This document shows, one piece after another, positions 16,269-24,954 of a DNA stretch of 29,532 nucleotides. The translations under genes and the position numbers were made by a program. The stretch comes from JAFNAG01 sp963824985 (GTDB lineage Bacteria > Acidobacteriota > UBA6911). How positions within the stretch are numbered: the stretch's first letter is position 1; the number at the start of each line of letters is the position of its first letter. Location: positions 1 through 29,532 of the forward strand of contig CAWGRQ010000022.1 of the NCBI GenBank assembly GCA_963824985.1. The letters run 5' to 3'. The notes beneath the pieces are model-generated. The model was given only the letters and a program-made list of their open reading frames with translations, was not told where the DNA came from and did not search any database.

Positions 16269-17324
16269 TTAGAGCTTGCCGGCGATCAGGTTGGCCAGGT
16301 CTGCGGTGCGAACACTGTATCCCCACTCATTGTCGTACCATGTCACAACCTTGAGAAATCGCTCTTCTCCTTACCGAGCACCATGGTAAACGGGAGGTCG
16401 ACCGAAGAGCTGTGGGGATCGCCCTTGTAGTCGATGCTGACCAGCGGCTCATCAATGGCGGCCAGGATCCCGGTCATCGGCCCCCGAGCGGCATCCCGGA
16501 AAGCCTGGCGCAATTCATCGGTGGTCGTCGGACATCTCTACCTGCACGGTGAAGTCAACCACGGAGACCGTGGGCGTGGGCACGCGCAGCGCGTAGCCGT
16601 CAAACTTCCCTTTCAGATCCGGGATGACCAGGGCAACGGCTTTGGCGGCGCCGGTCGTGGTTGGAATGATGCTCATGGCCGCAGCTCTCGCCCGGCGCAG
16701 GTCGCTGTGAGGCAGGTCGAGAATCTTCTGATCGTTCGTGTACGCGTGCACCGTGGTCATGAAGCCGCGCAATATCCTGAATCGATCATGAACGACCTTG
16801 GCCGCCGGCGCCAGGCAATTGGTGGTGCACGACGCATTCGAGATCACATGGTGGGTAGCCGGATTGTACTTGTCATCATTCACCCCCATAACAATGGTGA
16901 GATCCTCGCCTTCGGCCGGGGCGGAAATGATGACCTTCTTGGCGCCCCCCTTGGTGATGTGGTTTTCCGCACCCTGGACCGTCTTACCTTTTTTATTGAC
17001 GCCATCCTTCTTGATGGTGAACAGTCCTGTGCTTTCCACCACGATATCGACACCCAATTCACGCCACGGCAATTTCGACGGGTCCGTTTCCTTGAACACC
17101 TTGACCGGCCTGCCGTTAACCACCAGGGCCCCGTCTGCCACCTCCACGGTTCCGTTGAAGCGGCCGTAGTTTGAGTCGTACCGGAGCAAATGGGCCATGG
17201 TATTGAGATCGCCAATATCATTGAAAGCCACCACCTCGAGGGTAGCCGGATAGAAGTCTGTGATTGCCTTGAGTACCTGCCGCCCGATGCGGCCAAAACC
17301 GTTGATACCGACTCTGGTCACCAT
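16269..17324 (-). CDS. gap: Glyceraldehyde-3-phosphate dehydrogenase (two frameshifts)
   Basis: Glycolytic NAD-dependent enzyme converting glyceraldehyde 3-phosphate and phosphate to 1,3-bisphosphoglycerate. Start at the ATG at 17324 with AGGAGG upstream. The NAD-binding start VTRVGINGFGRIGRQVLKAI, the catalytic SNASCTTNCLAP with active-site Cys, and SVVDFTVQVE are intact. After EMSDD the frame shifts near 16520-16530 into TDELRQAFRDAARGPMTG, SIDYKGDPHSSSVDLPFTMV; it shifts back near 16361-16372 to read RFLKVVTWYDNEWGYSVRTA and finally NLIAGKL, with the stop at 16269-16271. Both shifts compensate, and every family segment is present, so the gene is surely functional and the indels are sequence errors. 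It lies 58 bases downstream of pgk on the same strand, presumably one operon. Confidence 0.95.
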
Positions 17325-17382
17325 ACCGCAACCCTCCTAGGTCGATTGGTTAACAATTGCGTCATCATAGTAGCGTGCAGCC

Positions 17383-18652
17383 TTATTTTTTGTCGAGGAT
17401 TTCGATGGGCGGCATGGGTTTGCCCTCCAGATATTCCAGGCTTGCGCCCCCACCTGTGGACACATGGGTCATGCGGGCTTCCAGACCCAGTTCTTCGACT
17501 GCGGCCGCGGAATCTCCGCCGCCGATAATGCTCACGGCGCCTCGCGCCGTGGCCTCGGCCAGCGCCTCGGCGATGGCCCTGGTGCCGGCCGCGATATTCG
17601 GCGGCTTCGAAAACTCCCATCGGGCCATTCCATACCACGGTACCGGCATCTGCAATGAGCTGCCGGAAAACGGCAATGGTTTTGGGTCCGATATCCATGC
17701 CCATCGCCGTTGCGGGAATGTCCGCACCCGGGGTCACGATCGCGGCACTCCCGGTCATGGCCTTAAAATCGAAATTATCGGTGACCATATGATCCGAGGG
17801 GAGCACGACTTTGTTGCCCGCTGATGCCAGGAGGTTCTTCATCGCCTCGACCTGGTCGTCCTCGACACGACTGCGTCCAACCATGATACCCTGGGCTTTG
17901 AGCAGGGTATAAGCCATTGCCCCCCCGATCAAGATCCGATCCACCTTGGGAAGCAGGCTCGAGATCAGCTTGATCTTGTCGGAGACTTTGGCCCCTCCGA
18001 GTATGGCGATGAAGGGCCGCTTCGGGTTGGTCAACACCTCGCTGAGGTAACGAACCTCCTTCTCGACCAGGTATCCGGCGACCGCCGGTCCGCCCTTTGC
18101 CTGGATTGCCTTGGCGACTCCGTACATGCTGACGTGTTTGCGATGGCAGGTGCCGAAGGCATCATTGACATAGATGTCACCGAACCGCGCCAGCTTCGCG
18201 GTAAGATCGTTGATGCGGGCCTCCTGTTCCGGGGTTGGTTTCTTATCCGGGTTCTTTTTGGCTTTGTCGATCAGGTCTTCTCCGGCATGGAAACGCACAT
18301 TTTCGAGCAGCAGGACCTCGCCGGGCTTGAGCGACCGGGCGACGGCAAAATCGGAGTCCCCCCCCACATCTTCGCCGCCGAGCTTAACCGGTTGTCCGAG
18401 CAGCCGGCTCAATCTCTCCGCGGCCGGCCGATTGGAGAATTCCGTCTCGTACCCCTTGCCGGAAGGGCGGCCGCAGTGGCTCATCAAAACCAGCCGGCAA
18501 CCGGAAGCAAGAAGTTTCCGGATGCTCGGCAGAGCGCCGACAATCCTCTTTTCATTAACCACATGCCCGTCCTTGATCGGAACATTGAAATCCACCCGCA
18601 TCAAGACCGATTTCCCGCTCACACTGATGTCGTCGATTGACTTCGTTGCCAT
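17383..18652 (-). CDS. pgk: Phosphoglycerate kinase (one frameshift)
   Basis: Transfers phosphate from 1,3-bisphosphoglycerate to ADP. Start at the ATG at 18652 with CAGGAGA upstream. The N-domain carries SVLMRVDFNVPIKDG (substrate-binding Asp and Asn), LMSHCGRPSGKG and VLLLENVRFHAGEE-type sequence (here HAGEDL). The C-domain has FIAILGGAKVSDKI, ILIGGAMAYTLLKA and VVWNGPMGVFE. Immediately after VFE the frame shifts near 17601-17612; the other frame gives PPNIAAGTRAIAEAL, SIIGGGDSAAAVEEL and MTHVSTGGGASLEYLEG, ending PPIEILDKK. With one base removed the product is about 422 residues, somewhat longer than usual because of a Lys/Pro-rich insertion (KKNPDKKPTPEQEAR). gap follows 58 bases later; the gene order is pgk first, the reverse of the common gap-pgk. 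Confidence 0.95.
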
Positions 18653-18823
18653 GTCGTCTCCTGCTCAAAGTGAGTGCCAGCCCCATTTGGGCACAGGCCG
18701 GACAGGAACCGGAATATATCAGACCATGGCCGGGTGAACGTATAATAAAGATGAACCGGACCGCGCGCCGGAGAGAGCATGAGGGCTCATGTTGTTTTTT
18801 GACTGTTTCAGCTCAGGCTGCCC

Positions 18824-19780
18824 ATGATGGAAACCGACATCTCCCAATCGCCAGGATTCTTCCGCAGTGATGCGGATGAGGCAATACCGGCCCACCGCTT
18901 CGCCCACAGGGCGATGGGCACAATCTTCGAGGTCGTGTGCGTGCACGAGCATCGGGGCTATGCAGAACAGGCCGCTCGCGCAGCTTTTGAGCTGATTGAT
19001 TGCCTGGAAAGGGAACTTACCTGTCATCGCGGCAGCAGTGATATCGTCCGGATCAACAATCTAAAAACCGGAGAGACAACACCGGTGGGCCTTTGGACTA
19101 TGGAGTGCCTGCTGCTGGCCCGGCATTTTTATGAGGAAACCGGGGGCGCCTTCGATGTTTCGTTGGGCACGGGCCTGGCGGCGGTCGAAATGTTCCCTGC
19201 CGCGTCTTGCGTGAAGATACACGCCGAAAAGGTGCGCCTCGACCTTGGCGGCATAGGCAAAGGGTACGCTATCGATCGTGCCGGAGAATTGCTGCTGGAA
19301 TGGGAGATCAACCGGGCGATCATCCATGGCGGATTCAGTTCGGTGCTCGTACTGGATGCACCCCCACATCGGCAGGGGTGGCCCTTGACGCTCAGCATCC
19401 CGTCCACGGCGTCGGGGCTGGCGCGCATCGAGGCCTGCCGCCAGGCCTGGAGCGCCTCCGGAATTCGCAAAAAGGATCACATCCTGGATCCGCGCACCGG
19501 ACTCCCGGTTCGCAGCCGTCCTGCGGTCTGGGTTATGGGATCCCTGGCGTCACTGGCAGCGACCTACCGCGGGAAAGGCACCGCCGTGCCTGCGGGCGTT
19601 TTTGAAACCGGGGATTCGCCGTCGGCGGCCGCAGAAGCTCTGTCGACCGCTTTCATGATCATGCCCCTGGAAGAAATCGCCGGTTACTGTCTTAAATACC
19701 CGGGTGTGACCGCCAGACTCCTGATTTCCGATCCTGCGGACCCGTCCGGCGCCCCCATCCAGGTGCACTTCACCCATTGA
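18824..19780 (+). CDS. apbE: FAD:protein FMN transferase (ApbE family)
   Basis: A 318-residue ApbE-type flavin transferase, which attaches FMN covalently to Thr or Ser of target proteins such as NqrB, NqrC or RnfG using FAD and magnesium. Family segments are in order: RFAHRAMGTIFEV, ELTCHRGSSDIVRINN, YEETGGAFDVSLG, the signature VRLDLGGIGKGYAIDRA (about residues 140-156), INRAIIHGGFSSVLVLD, DHILDPRTGLPV and a late ADALSTAFMI-like stretch (here AEALSTAFMIM). There is no lipoprotein signal, unlike most ApbE proteins, so this one may be cytoplasmic, or its start may be wrong. Start at the tandem ATG at 18824; no strong ribosome-binding site precedes it. It is divergent from pgk and convergent with the next oxidoreductase; no flavoprotein target is encoded nearby. 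Confidence 0.92.
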   Translation: MMETDISQSPGFFRSDADEAIPAHRFAHRAMGTIFEVVCVHEHRGYAEQAARAAFELIDCLERELTCHRGSSDIVRINNLKTGETTPVGLWTMECLLLARHFYEETGGAFDVSLGTGLAAVEMFPAASCVKIHAEKVRLDLGGIGKGYAIDRAGELLLEWEINRAIIHGGFSSVLVLDAPPHRQGWPLTLSIPSTASGLARIEACRQAWSASGIRKKDHILDPRTGLPVRSRPAVWVMGSLASLAATYRGKGTAVPAGVFETGDSPSAAAEALSTAFMIMPLEEIAGYCLKYPGVTARLLISDPADPSGAPIQVHFTH

Positions 19781-19844
19781 CCCGGATTATTCAAGAAAGT
19801 CTTGTGCAATTGCTGGAATATGGTCTCGTGACCCCAGAATTCGT

Positions 19845-21026
19845 TCAGGGCAGCGGCGTCCAGGCGCCGTCATGACCACTGCTCCTGACGCAGGCATCAA
19901 TAAAGGCGATTCCAGTCCGGCCATCTTCCACATTGGCGTACTCAGATCCGTCACTGGAAAAGGGCTCGTCGGCCTTCCATTTGCGGACGTCGGCCTCAAA
20001 GCAACGATGCAGGCGGGCGAACGCATCGTGGAATCCTTCGGGATGACCCGCGGGAATAGTCGGCTCCGCCAGAAGTCGAGGAGGCATGGTTTCGGGCAGG
20101 AACCCGTCGCCCGGCGTGACGGCGCCGCGCCAATAGGTGCGGTCGGGCTGGTTGGGGAGGCAGATCGTGAGGCACTCCGGCTCTTCCTGACGCCATCGCA
20201 GCGTACCCAGGGTTCCGGCAACAACGATGCCGAGGTCATTCTTGAAACCGATGCACACCTGCGAGGCACGGACCAATGCCTTACCGCCGTTGCTCAAGCG
20301 GCAGTATGCCGTGAAGTGGTCGTCCAGCAGGCGGCCTTCGACAAACCGCTCCATCTGCGCCGAAACCGCGGGAACCTGAAGCCCGGTCACGTATCGAAGC
20401 TGCATCAGGGCGTGGCTGCCGATATCTCCGCCGCAACCGGAACCGCCGGCACGCTTGGGATCCACCCGCCAGGATGCCTGCTGCTGGCCGGTATCCTCGA
20501 GCTTGGTCGCCAGCCATCCCTGGATATAGTGGGAATCCACCCAGCGGACATCGCCCAGCAATCCGCTGCGCACGATGTAGCGGGACAGACGGCTGGTCCA
20601 GTGGCCCAGGTAGGTATGCGCCACGCCAAACGGAATCTTGTGTTTGTGAACCGCGGCGACGAGACGATCGGCCTCCTCGAGATTCAGACAGAGCGGCTTT
20701 TCACAGAATACCGGAATGCCCGCCTGGATCGCTTTCATGGCCGGATCGAAGTGCACTGAATTCGGGGTGACAATGAGGATGTAATCAAGCCTGTGGTCTG
20801 CGGGCAGGCGTACCTGGTCCTGGATCATCTCGTCATAGGAGCCGTAGCCCTTGATTGGATAGGGCCAATTCGCCGCTTCTTCGAGGGCGATCCTGGCGTC
20901 GGGAAACAGCGCTCCGGCCGTCACCCGGCGGGTGCCGTCGAAGTGAATCGCCTTCTGATGAGGGTGCACAATAAATGCGCCCTTGCCACCGCCAACCAAT
21001 CCGACATTCAGGGGTCTGTTCGCCAT
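19845..21026 (-). CDS. Gfo/Idh/MocA-family oxidoreductase (last gene of sugar cluster)
   Basis: A 393-residue NAD(P)-dependent dehydrogenase of the glucose-fructose oxidoreductase/inositol dehydrogenase type. Start at the ATG at 21026 with AAGGAA upstream; the longer frame has no support. The Rossmann loop is VGLVGGGKGAFI (residues 8-19). ILIVTPNSVHFDPAMKA and the catalytic VFCEKPLCLN (Lys of EKP) follow, then GVAHTYLGHW, the SHYIQGWL substrate strand and GGDIGSHALMQLRYVTG, with the second conserved His motif. It should oxidise a hydroxyl of a sugar, sugar acid or cyclitol. There is no export signal, so it is cytoplasmic, unlike the other family member in the cluster. It lies 121 bases downstream of the isomerase gene. 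Confidence 0.93.
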   Translation of the reverse strand: MANRPLNVGLVGGGKGAFIVHPHQKAIHFDGTRRVTAGALFPDARIALEEAANWPYPIKGYGSYDEMIQDQVRLPADHRLDYILIVTPNSVHFDPAMKAIQAGIPVFCEKPLCLNLEEADRLVAAVHKHKIPFGVAHTYLGHWTSRLSRYIVRSGLLGDVRWVDSHYIQGWLATKLEDTGQQQASWRVDPKRAGGSGCGGDIGSHALMQLRYVTGLQVPAVSAQMERFVEGRLLDDHFTAYCRLSNGGKALVRASQVCIGFKNDLGIVVAGTLGTLRWRQEEPECLTICLPNQPDRTYWRGAVTPGDGFLPETMPPRLLAEPTIPAGHPEGFHDAFARLHRCFEADVRKWKADEPFSSDGSEYANVEDGRTGIAFIDACVRSSGHDGAWTPLP

Positions 21027-21147
21027 TGTTTTTCCTTTCGCAGTCGAGGCTCGGGACAGTCCCGGACGCATAAGAGCGTCCCCGGGCAGGCCATTTTTCC
21101 CGGTCACGGTTTCAGGAACTCAATCGGTTTCGCGTTTTGTCCGGCAA

Positions 21148-22149
21148 TCATTTCCTTTCGAAAGCCGCATCAAAGACGATGGCACTCGGCTTGAAGTTGA
21201 GCCTTTTGACAAAGGCGCAGGCTTCGGCGGCTCCGTACTCCCGATCCATGCGGCCGTCTTCCCACTCCACGCTGAGGGGGCCGCCGTACCCGATGTCGTT
21301 CAGGGCGACGATGATCTCCTCGAAATGAATGTCGCCGTGGCCGAGGCTGCGAAAATCCCAATAGCGCCTCGGGTCGCCGAAATCAACGTGGCCTCCGAAG
21401 ACGCCGACGCTGCCGTCACCGTGCCCCCACCACGCGTCCTTCATGTGGGCATGGAAGATGCGATCGGGGAATGTTCGGATAAACTTGATGTAGGACACCC
21501 CCTGGTATCCGAGGTGAGAAGGATCGAAATTAAAGCCGAACTCCCTGCGATTGCCAATCGCCGCCAGGGTGCGTTCGGCGCTGGCAATATCGAAGGCGAT
21601 TTCGGTCGGATGCACCTCCAGCCCGAACCTGACGCCGCACTTCTGGAATTCATCGAGGATCGGATTCCACATGCGGCCGAACAGCCCGTAGCCGTCATCG
21701 ATCATCTGCCGGCTGACCGGGGGAAATGAGTAGAGGAGATGCCAGATCGGGCTGCCGGTGAAACCGTTCACCACCTTCACCCCGAGGTTCCTGGCCGCAT
21801 GGGCGGCGCTCATCATCTGTTCCTGGGCGCGCTTGCGGACGTCGCCGGGTTTGCCGTCACCCCAGATGTCGGGTGGCAGAATCGACTTGTGGCGCTCATC
21901 GATATTGTCGCAAACCGCCTGGCCGACCAGGTGATTGCTGATGGCCCAGGTCTTTAAGCCGTGCCGGGCAAGAATCTCGTGGCGTGAGTCGCAGTATGAC
22001 TTGTCCTTCGCGCCCTTCCGGACATCGAAGTGATCGCCCCAACAAGCCAGTTCGAGACCATCAAAGCCGAAGTCACGGGCTTTTCCGGCAAGTGTCTCGA
22101 GAGGCAGATCGGCCCATTGGCCGGTGAAGAGTGTGACGGGTCTGGTCAT
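21148..22149 (-). CDS. Sugar phosphate isomerase/epimerase-like TIM-barrel protein
   Basis: A 333-residue protein of the xylose-isomerase-like/AP-endonuclease-2 barrel family. It starts at the ATG at 22149 with MTRPVTLFTGQWADLPLETL, followed by FDGLELACWGDHFD, VKVVNGFTGSPIW, RFGLEVHPTEIAFD (metal Glu), FGFNFDPSHLGYQG (metal Asp and His), IFHAHMKDAWWG (His) and LSVEWEDGRMD (last Glu). These four ligands are the divalent-metal site of sugar isomerases, epimerases and inosose dehydratases. Flanked by two Gfo/Idh/MocA dehydrogenases it probably isomerises or dehydrates the keto-sugar that one of them makes. Cytoplasmic. GGAGA lies 8-12 bases upstream of the start. Confidence 0.9.
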   Translation of the reverse strand: MTRPVTLFTGQWADLPLETLAGKARDFGFDGLELACWGDHFDVRKGAKDKSYCDSRHEILARHGLKTWAISNHLVGQAVCDNIDERHKSILPPDIWGDGKPGDVRKRAQEQMMSAAHAARNLGVKVVNGFTGSPIWHLLYSFPPVSRQMIDDGYGLFGRMWNPILDEFQKCGVRFGLEVHPTEIAFDIASAERTLAAIGNRREFGFNFDPSHLGYQGVSYIKFIRTFPDRIFHAHMKDAWWGHGDGSVGVFGGHVDFGDPRRYWDFRSLGHGDIHFEEIIVALNDIGYGGPLSVEWEDGRMDREYGAAEACAFVKRLNFKPSAIVFDAAFERK

Positions 22150-22257
22150 GGCAGCAATCTCCGGTTCTGGTTGAGCGAATCAACCGTTGTTGGATAATTC
22201 TATTATTGTACAACACTGCGAAGTCTGCCCGTTCCGCCGGGTGCAGGCCGGGCGCCA

Positions 22258-22803
22258 CTATTGCGGGCGCACATCGGAAGCTGCAGTGGCGGCCCCGCCC
22301 AAAGCATCGGTCGCGCTGCTCCGGCCCGCCAGGTACTTGTTCAGGATCCGGTCGATACCATAGAAACGTCCGCTGCAACAGGCAAAGGTGACCAGGAGCG
22401 CAGCCGCCTCGACCAGGTTTTTATTGATAATGAGATAGCTCCCCTCCGAAGGCAGTGAGTAAAAGTAACCCACGAACGGCGGGTTGCAGAAATAGTACAT
22501 CAGGATCAGCAGCAAACCGGCGCCGCTTGCGGTGCGCGTGAAAGCGCCGAGGATGAGCCCCATACCGATCAGGATCAGCCCCCAAATGTTCATGAAATCG
22601 ACGTACCGGAGCAGTTCAGGGCTGCCGGCCATCCAATGGAAAAATCCTCGCAGGGGGCCGCGCGCCTGCATCAGGAAGGAAGCAGCCGACCAGTTCGCTT
22701 TCATCAGCTTGGCCATTCCTTCATAGAGGAAATGCCATCCGATGAAGACCCTGAGCAACACCAGGGCGCCTATCTGCAACTTTGTGAATTTTCCTGTTTC
22801 CAT
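22258..22803 (-). CDS. DoxX-like four-helix membrane protein
   Basis: A 181-residue membrane protein. Start at the ATG at 22803 (METGKFTKLQIG), with GTGAGG upstream; a GTG at 22821 is an alternative. Four hydrophobic helices: QIGALVLLRVFIGWHFLYEG, WGLILIGMGLILGAFT, GAGLLLILMYYFC and VEAAALLVTFACC. The motif RVFIGWHFLYEGMAKL and NIWGLILIGMGLILG are typical of DoxX/DoxD-related proteins, first known as a subunit of thiosulfate:quinone oxidoreductase. In Bacteroidetes and Acidobacteriota such proteins often sit in sugar-oxidation clusters, which makes a role in passing electrons from the exported dehydrogenase to the quinone pool plausible but unproven. It lies 54 bases after the exported oxidoreductase gene. 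Confidence 0.85.
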   Translation of the reverse strand: METGKFTKLQIGALVLLRVFIGWHFLYEGMAKLMKANWSAASFLMQARGPLRGFFHWMAGSPELLRYVDFMNIWGLILIGMGLILGAFTRTASGAGLLLILMYYFCNPPFVGYFYSLPSEGSYLIINKNLVEAAALLVTFACCSGRFYGIDRILNKYLAGRSSATDALGGAATAASDVRPQ

Positions 22804-22857
22804 GTCGTTTCTTTGCCTCACGGAGATGAAAGCCTGCCGGCAGGCTCACCCGTCGAT

Positions 22858-24300
22858 TCAGATCGTGAATTCCCCCTCGCCGAAATCCAGCCGCCGATTG
22901 GCTTCGATCGCATCATTGACCTTCAGCACGGTCACGGCGGTTTCGTAGCCCGCTTCGGCCGGGCAATTCAGCCTGGCATTGCCCCGGACGGCGTTGAAGA
23001 AATTTTCCAGGTGGGGTTTATGATAGGGATCATTCAGCACGACCGGGATCCGGTGCTCATCGGGAGACACCGACTCCCGCACATCCAGCACCGCCGCGCT
23101 CTCCTCCGACTTCACCGACTGTTCCTGGGGGGCGGCGATGTACCCTTTGCGCACCCATTCGTCCCAGGGCGGCGCCGAAATCTCACGGTATATGGAACCG
23201 GAATTTGCCGCTTCCGATTCGGAAATCACAAGGGTTCCCTGATCCCCCATGAAGGTTTCAAAATAACCCTGGCTGCCGTTGGTGGTTTGGGTTTTGTAGT
23301 AAGCCCGGGCTTTGCCCGCTGCCGACTGGTACTCGTAAACCGCCATCACGGTGTCGTACCACTCGTGCGTAGCCGGGTCATAATAGTCGGTGCCGCCGCT
23401 GGCGACCACGTGACTTGGCGAGACGCCGAGGAACCAATTGAAGATATCAATTTGGTGGGAGCCAAGATCGACGATCGGGCCGCCGCCCAGCCCTTTGTAC
23501 CAGCGCCAGTTGCGGAATTGCTGCATCGAAGTGAAACCGTATTTCTTGAGCCGGTCGTCAGGGATGGCATAGCGTTGCGGCCAGCCATTGTCGGGTTTTA
23601 CCGAGCGATTCCATTGCCCCTGCGCGGTGACAATCCGACCCAGAAGTTTTGCTTCCCGTAGCAGCTGCTCGTAGCAGTGAAGGTAGCGCGGATTGCTGCG
23701 CCGCTGGTGCCCGATCTGGAGCAGTTTGCCGGTCTCACGGGCCGCAAGCACCATGTTTTTCGCCCCTTCGAGCGTGTTGGACATCTCCTTTTCGCAATAA
23801 ACGTGCTTCCCGGCACGCAGGCAGTCGATTGTGTGCCGCGCATGCCAGAAGTCGGGCGTTGCAATCACAACCGCATCCAGATCCCTCTCCTTGTCCAGCA
23901 TTTCCTTGTAGTCTTCGTACCCGTTCACTTCGAAATCATATTTCTTCAGACGGTTGACCAGCTTCTTCTGGTTGTATTCGGTCCAGATGTCGCAGATCGC
24001 CCGGAAACGAAGTCCGGGGATTTTCAGCATGGAATTGAGCAGGACCTCTCCCTGGTCTCCTCCACCGAGCAGGGCAACATTGATTTCAGATAGCTTTCCC
24101 GCCGGGCCAGTGGTTTTGATTTGCGCCTCCAGCCGGGCACTTTCATAGTCCGCCTGCTTCTTCACCGCATAGCCAAAAAGGCCAAGCACGGGAACGGTAG
24201 ACAGTCCCTGCAGAAGATCCCGCCGACCGATCCCTTTACCCGGCTCTTTTCCGGGAACTCCCTGCTTGCCGAGAAGGTCCTGTTTGTCCTGTTCGCTCAT
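22858..24300 (-). CDS. Tat-exported Gfo/Idh/MocA-family oxidoreductase (first gene of cluster)
   Basis: A 480-residue oxidoreductase with a twin-arginine signal, GIGRRDLLQGLSTVPVLGLF. Start at the ATG at 24300, seven bases after AGGAGA (a GTG immediately before it sits too close). The Rossmann loop is VALLGGGDQGEVLLN. AVVIATPDFWHARHTIDCL and the catalytic VYCEKEMSN (Lys in the EKP position, Pro replaced by Glu) follow, then IVDLGSHQIDIFNWFLGV with the conserved His. Exported members of this family carry their NAD(P) tightly bound and work as periplasmic sugar dehydrogenases or glycosidases with redox-assisted chemistry. As first gene it probably acts on the sugar entering the periplasm, with the DoxX-like protein next to it in the membrane. 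24301-24565 upstream shows no gene and should hold the promoter. Confidence 0.93.
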   Translation of the reverse strand: MSEQDKQDLLGKQGVPGKEPGKGIGRRDLLQGLSTVPVLGLFGYAVKKQADYESARLEAQIKTTGPAGKLSEINVALLGGGDQGEVLLNSMLKIPGLRFRAICDIWTEYNQKKLVNRLKKYDFEVNGYEDYKEMLDKERDLDAVVIATPDFWHARHTIDCLRAGKHVYCEKEMSNTLEGAKNMVLAARETGKLLQIGHQRRSNPRYLHCYEQLLREAKLLGRIVTAQGQWNRSVKPDNGWPQRYAIPDDRLKKYGFTSMQQFRNWRWYKGLGGGPIVDLGSHQIDIFNWFLGVSPSHVVASGGTDYYDPATHEWYDTVMAVYEYQSAAGKARAYYKTQTTNGSQGYFETFMGDQGTLVISESEAANSGSIYREISAPPWDEWVRKGYIAAPQEQSVKSEESAAVLDVRESVSPDEHRIPVVLNDPYHKPHLENFFNAVRGNARLNCPAEAGYETAVTVLKVNDAIEANRRLDFGEGEFTI

Positions 24301-24565
24301 CACCTGTTCTCCTGTAAATCTCTCCGCTGTCGTGCCACTTTCTCAAGTTGGTCTGCTCTCGACCAAAGGAACGCAACCGGCTCCCCACACCGCGCGGTGA
24401 TTCTATCATCTTACCGGCCGCAAAAAGCATAGCCCGCATTTTTCATGAACATATTTCGAGAACACATGGATGGCACGACGGGTCAAATCTCCGGGTACCA
24501 GGTCTGGCATGAAGCGTCGGACCGCTCTGCCGCATCGTTCGCTGGGACGGTGCTTCATTGACTTA
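24301..24565. other. Upstream region of the sugar cluster, no gene supported
   Basis: Between the cluster start and the MITE I see no convincing gene. A 50-codon minus frame (24406-24558) ends in HVFSKYVHEKCGLCFLRPVR but has no clear start signal and no family match that I know. Confidence 0.4.
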
Positions 24566-24858
24566 GGGCCTGTCAATAAATAAAGGTTGCACTTTGCTGG
24601 GGCCCCCAGGCCGGCCGGCAAGGCGCGAACGACGAGCATGCTGGGGTGTGGTATGTAAGGAGCGAGCAACGCAGCAGGCGGGCCTGCGGGCCGCAGCCCG
24701 AAGGGTCGCGGCGGCGGGCGGGCATCTGCGGCGTTGCCGCTCCTCGACGATGTCCTCGCATCGCCTGCGTCGCGGCGCCTTGCATCTGCCCGCCCCAGGA
24801 GCACCGCAGGTGCGACGGTGCTCGCGACAAAGTGTAACCTTTATTTATTGACAGGCCC
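24566..24858. mobile_element. MITE-like non-autonomous insertion element, 293 bp
   Basis: Terminal inverted repeats of 31 bp begin GGGCCTGTCAATAAAT at each end (24566-24596 and 24828-24858) with a single mismatch. A TTA flanks both sides (24563-24565 and 24859-24861), a 3-bp target duplication. The interior is GC-rich and has no transposase; its frames are low-complexity. The TNA-type duplication fits the IS5/IS1031 group, which I infer only from the duplication length. Each end carries an outward-facing TTGACA. Confidence 0.85.
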
Positions 24859-24954
24859 TTACTTCGCGCGCGGTCTACAATGGCCTCAAAGACCGGCCGG
24901 CGCATGAATTCCTGGTGCAATAGCACTCAGCCGAACTATCGAGCGGGAGGCAGA

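Noticed and set aside
18741..18746. TATAAT between pgk and apbE as an apbE promoter
   Set aside because: No acceptable -35 lies 16-18 bases upstream.
24573..24926. Open frames inside the MITE
   Set aside because: They run through the inverted ends and GC-rich interior and have no family features.
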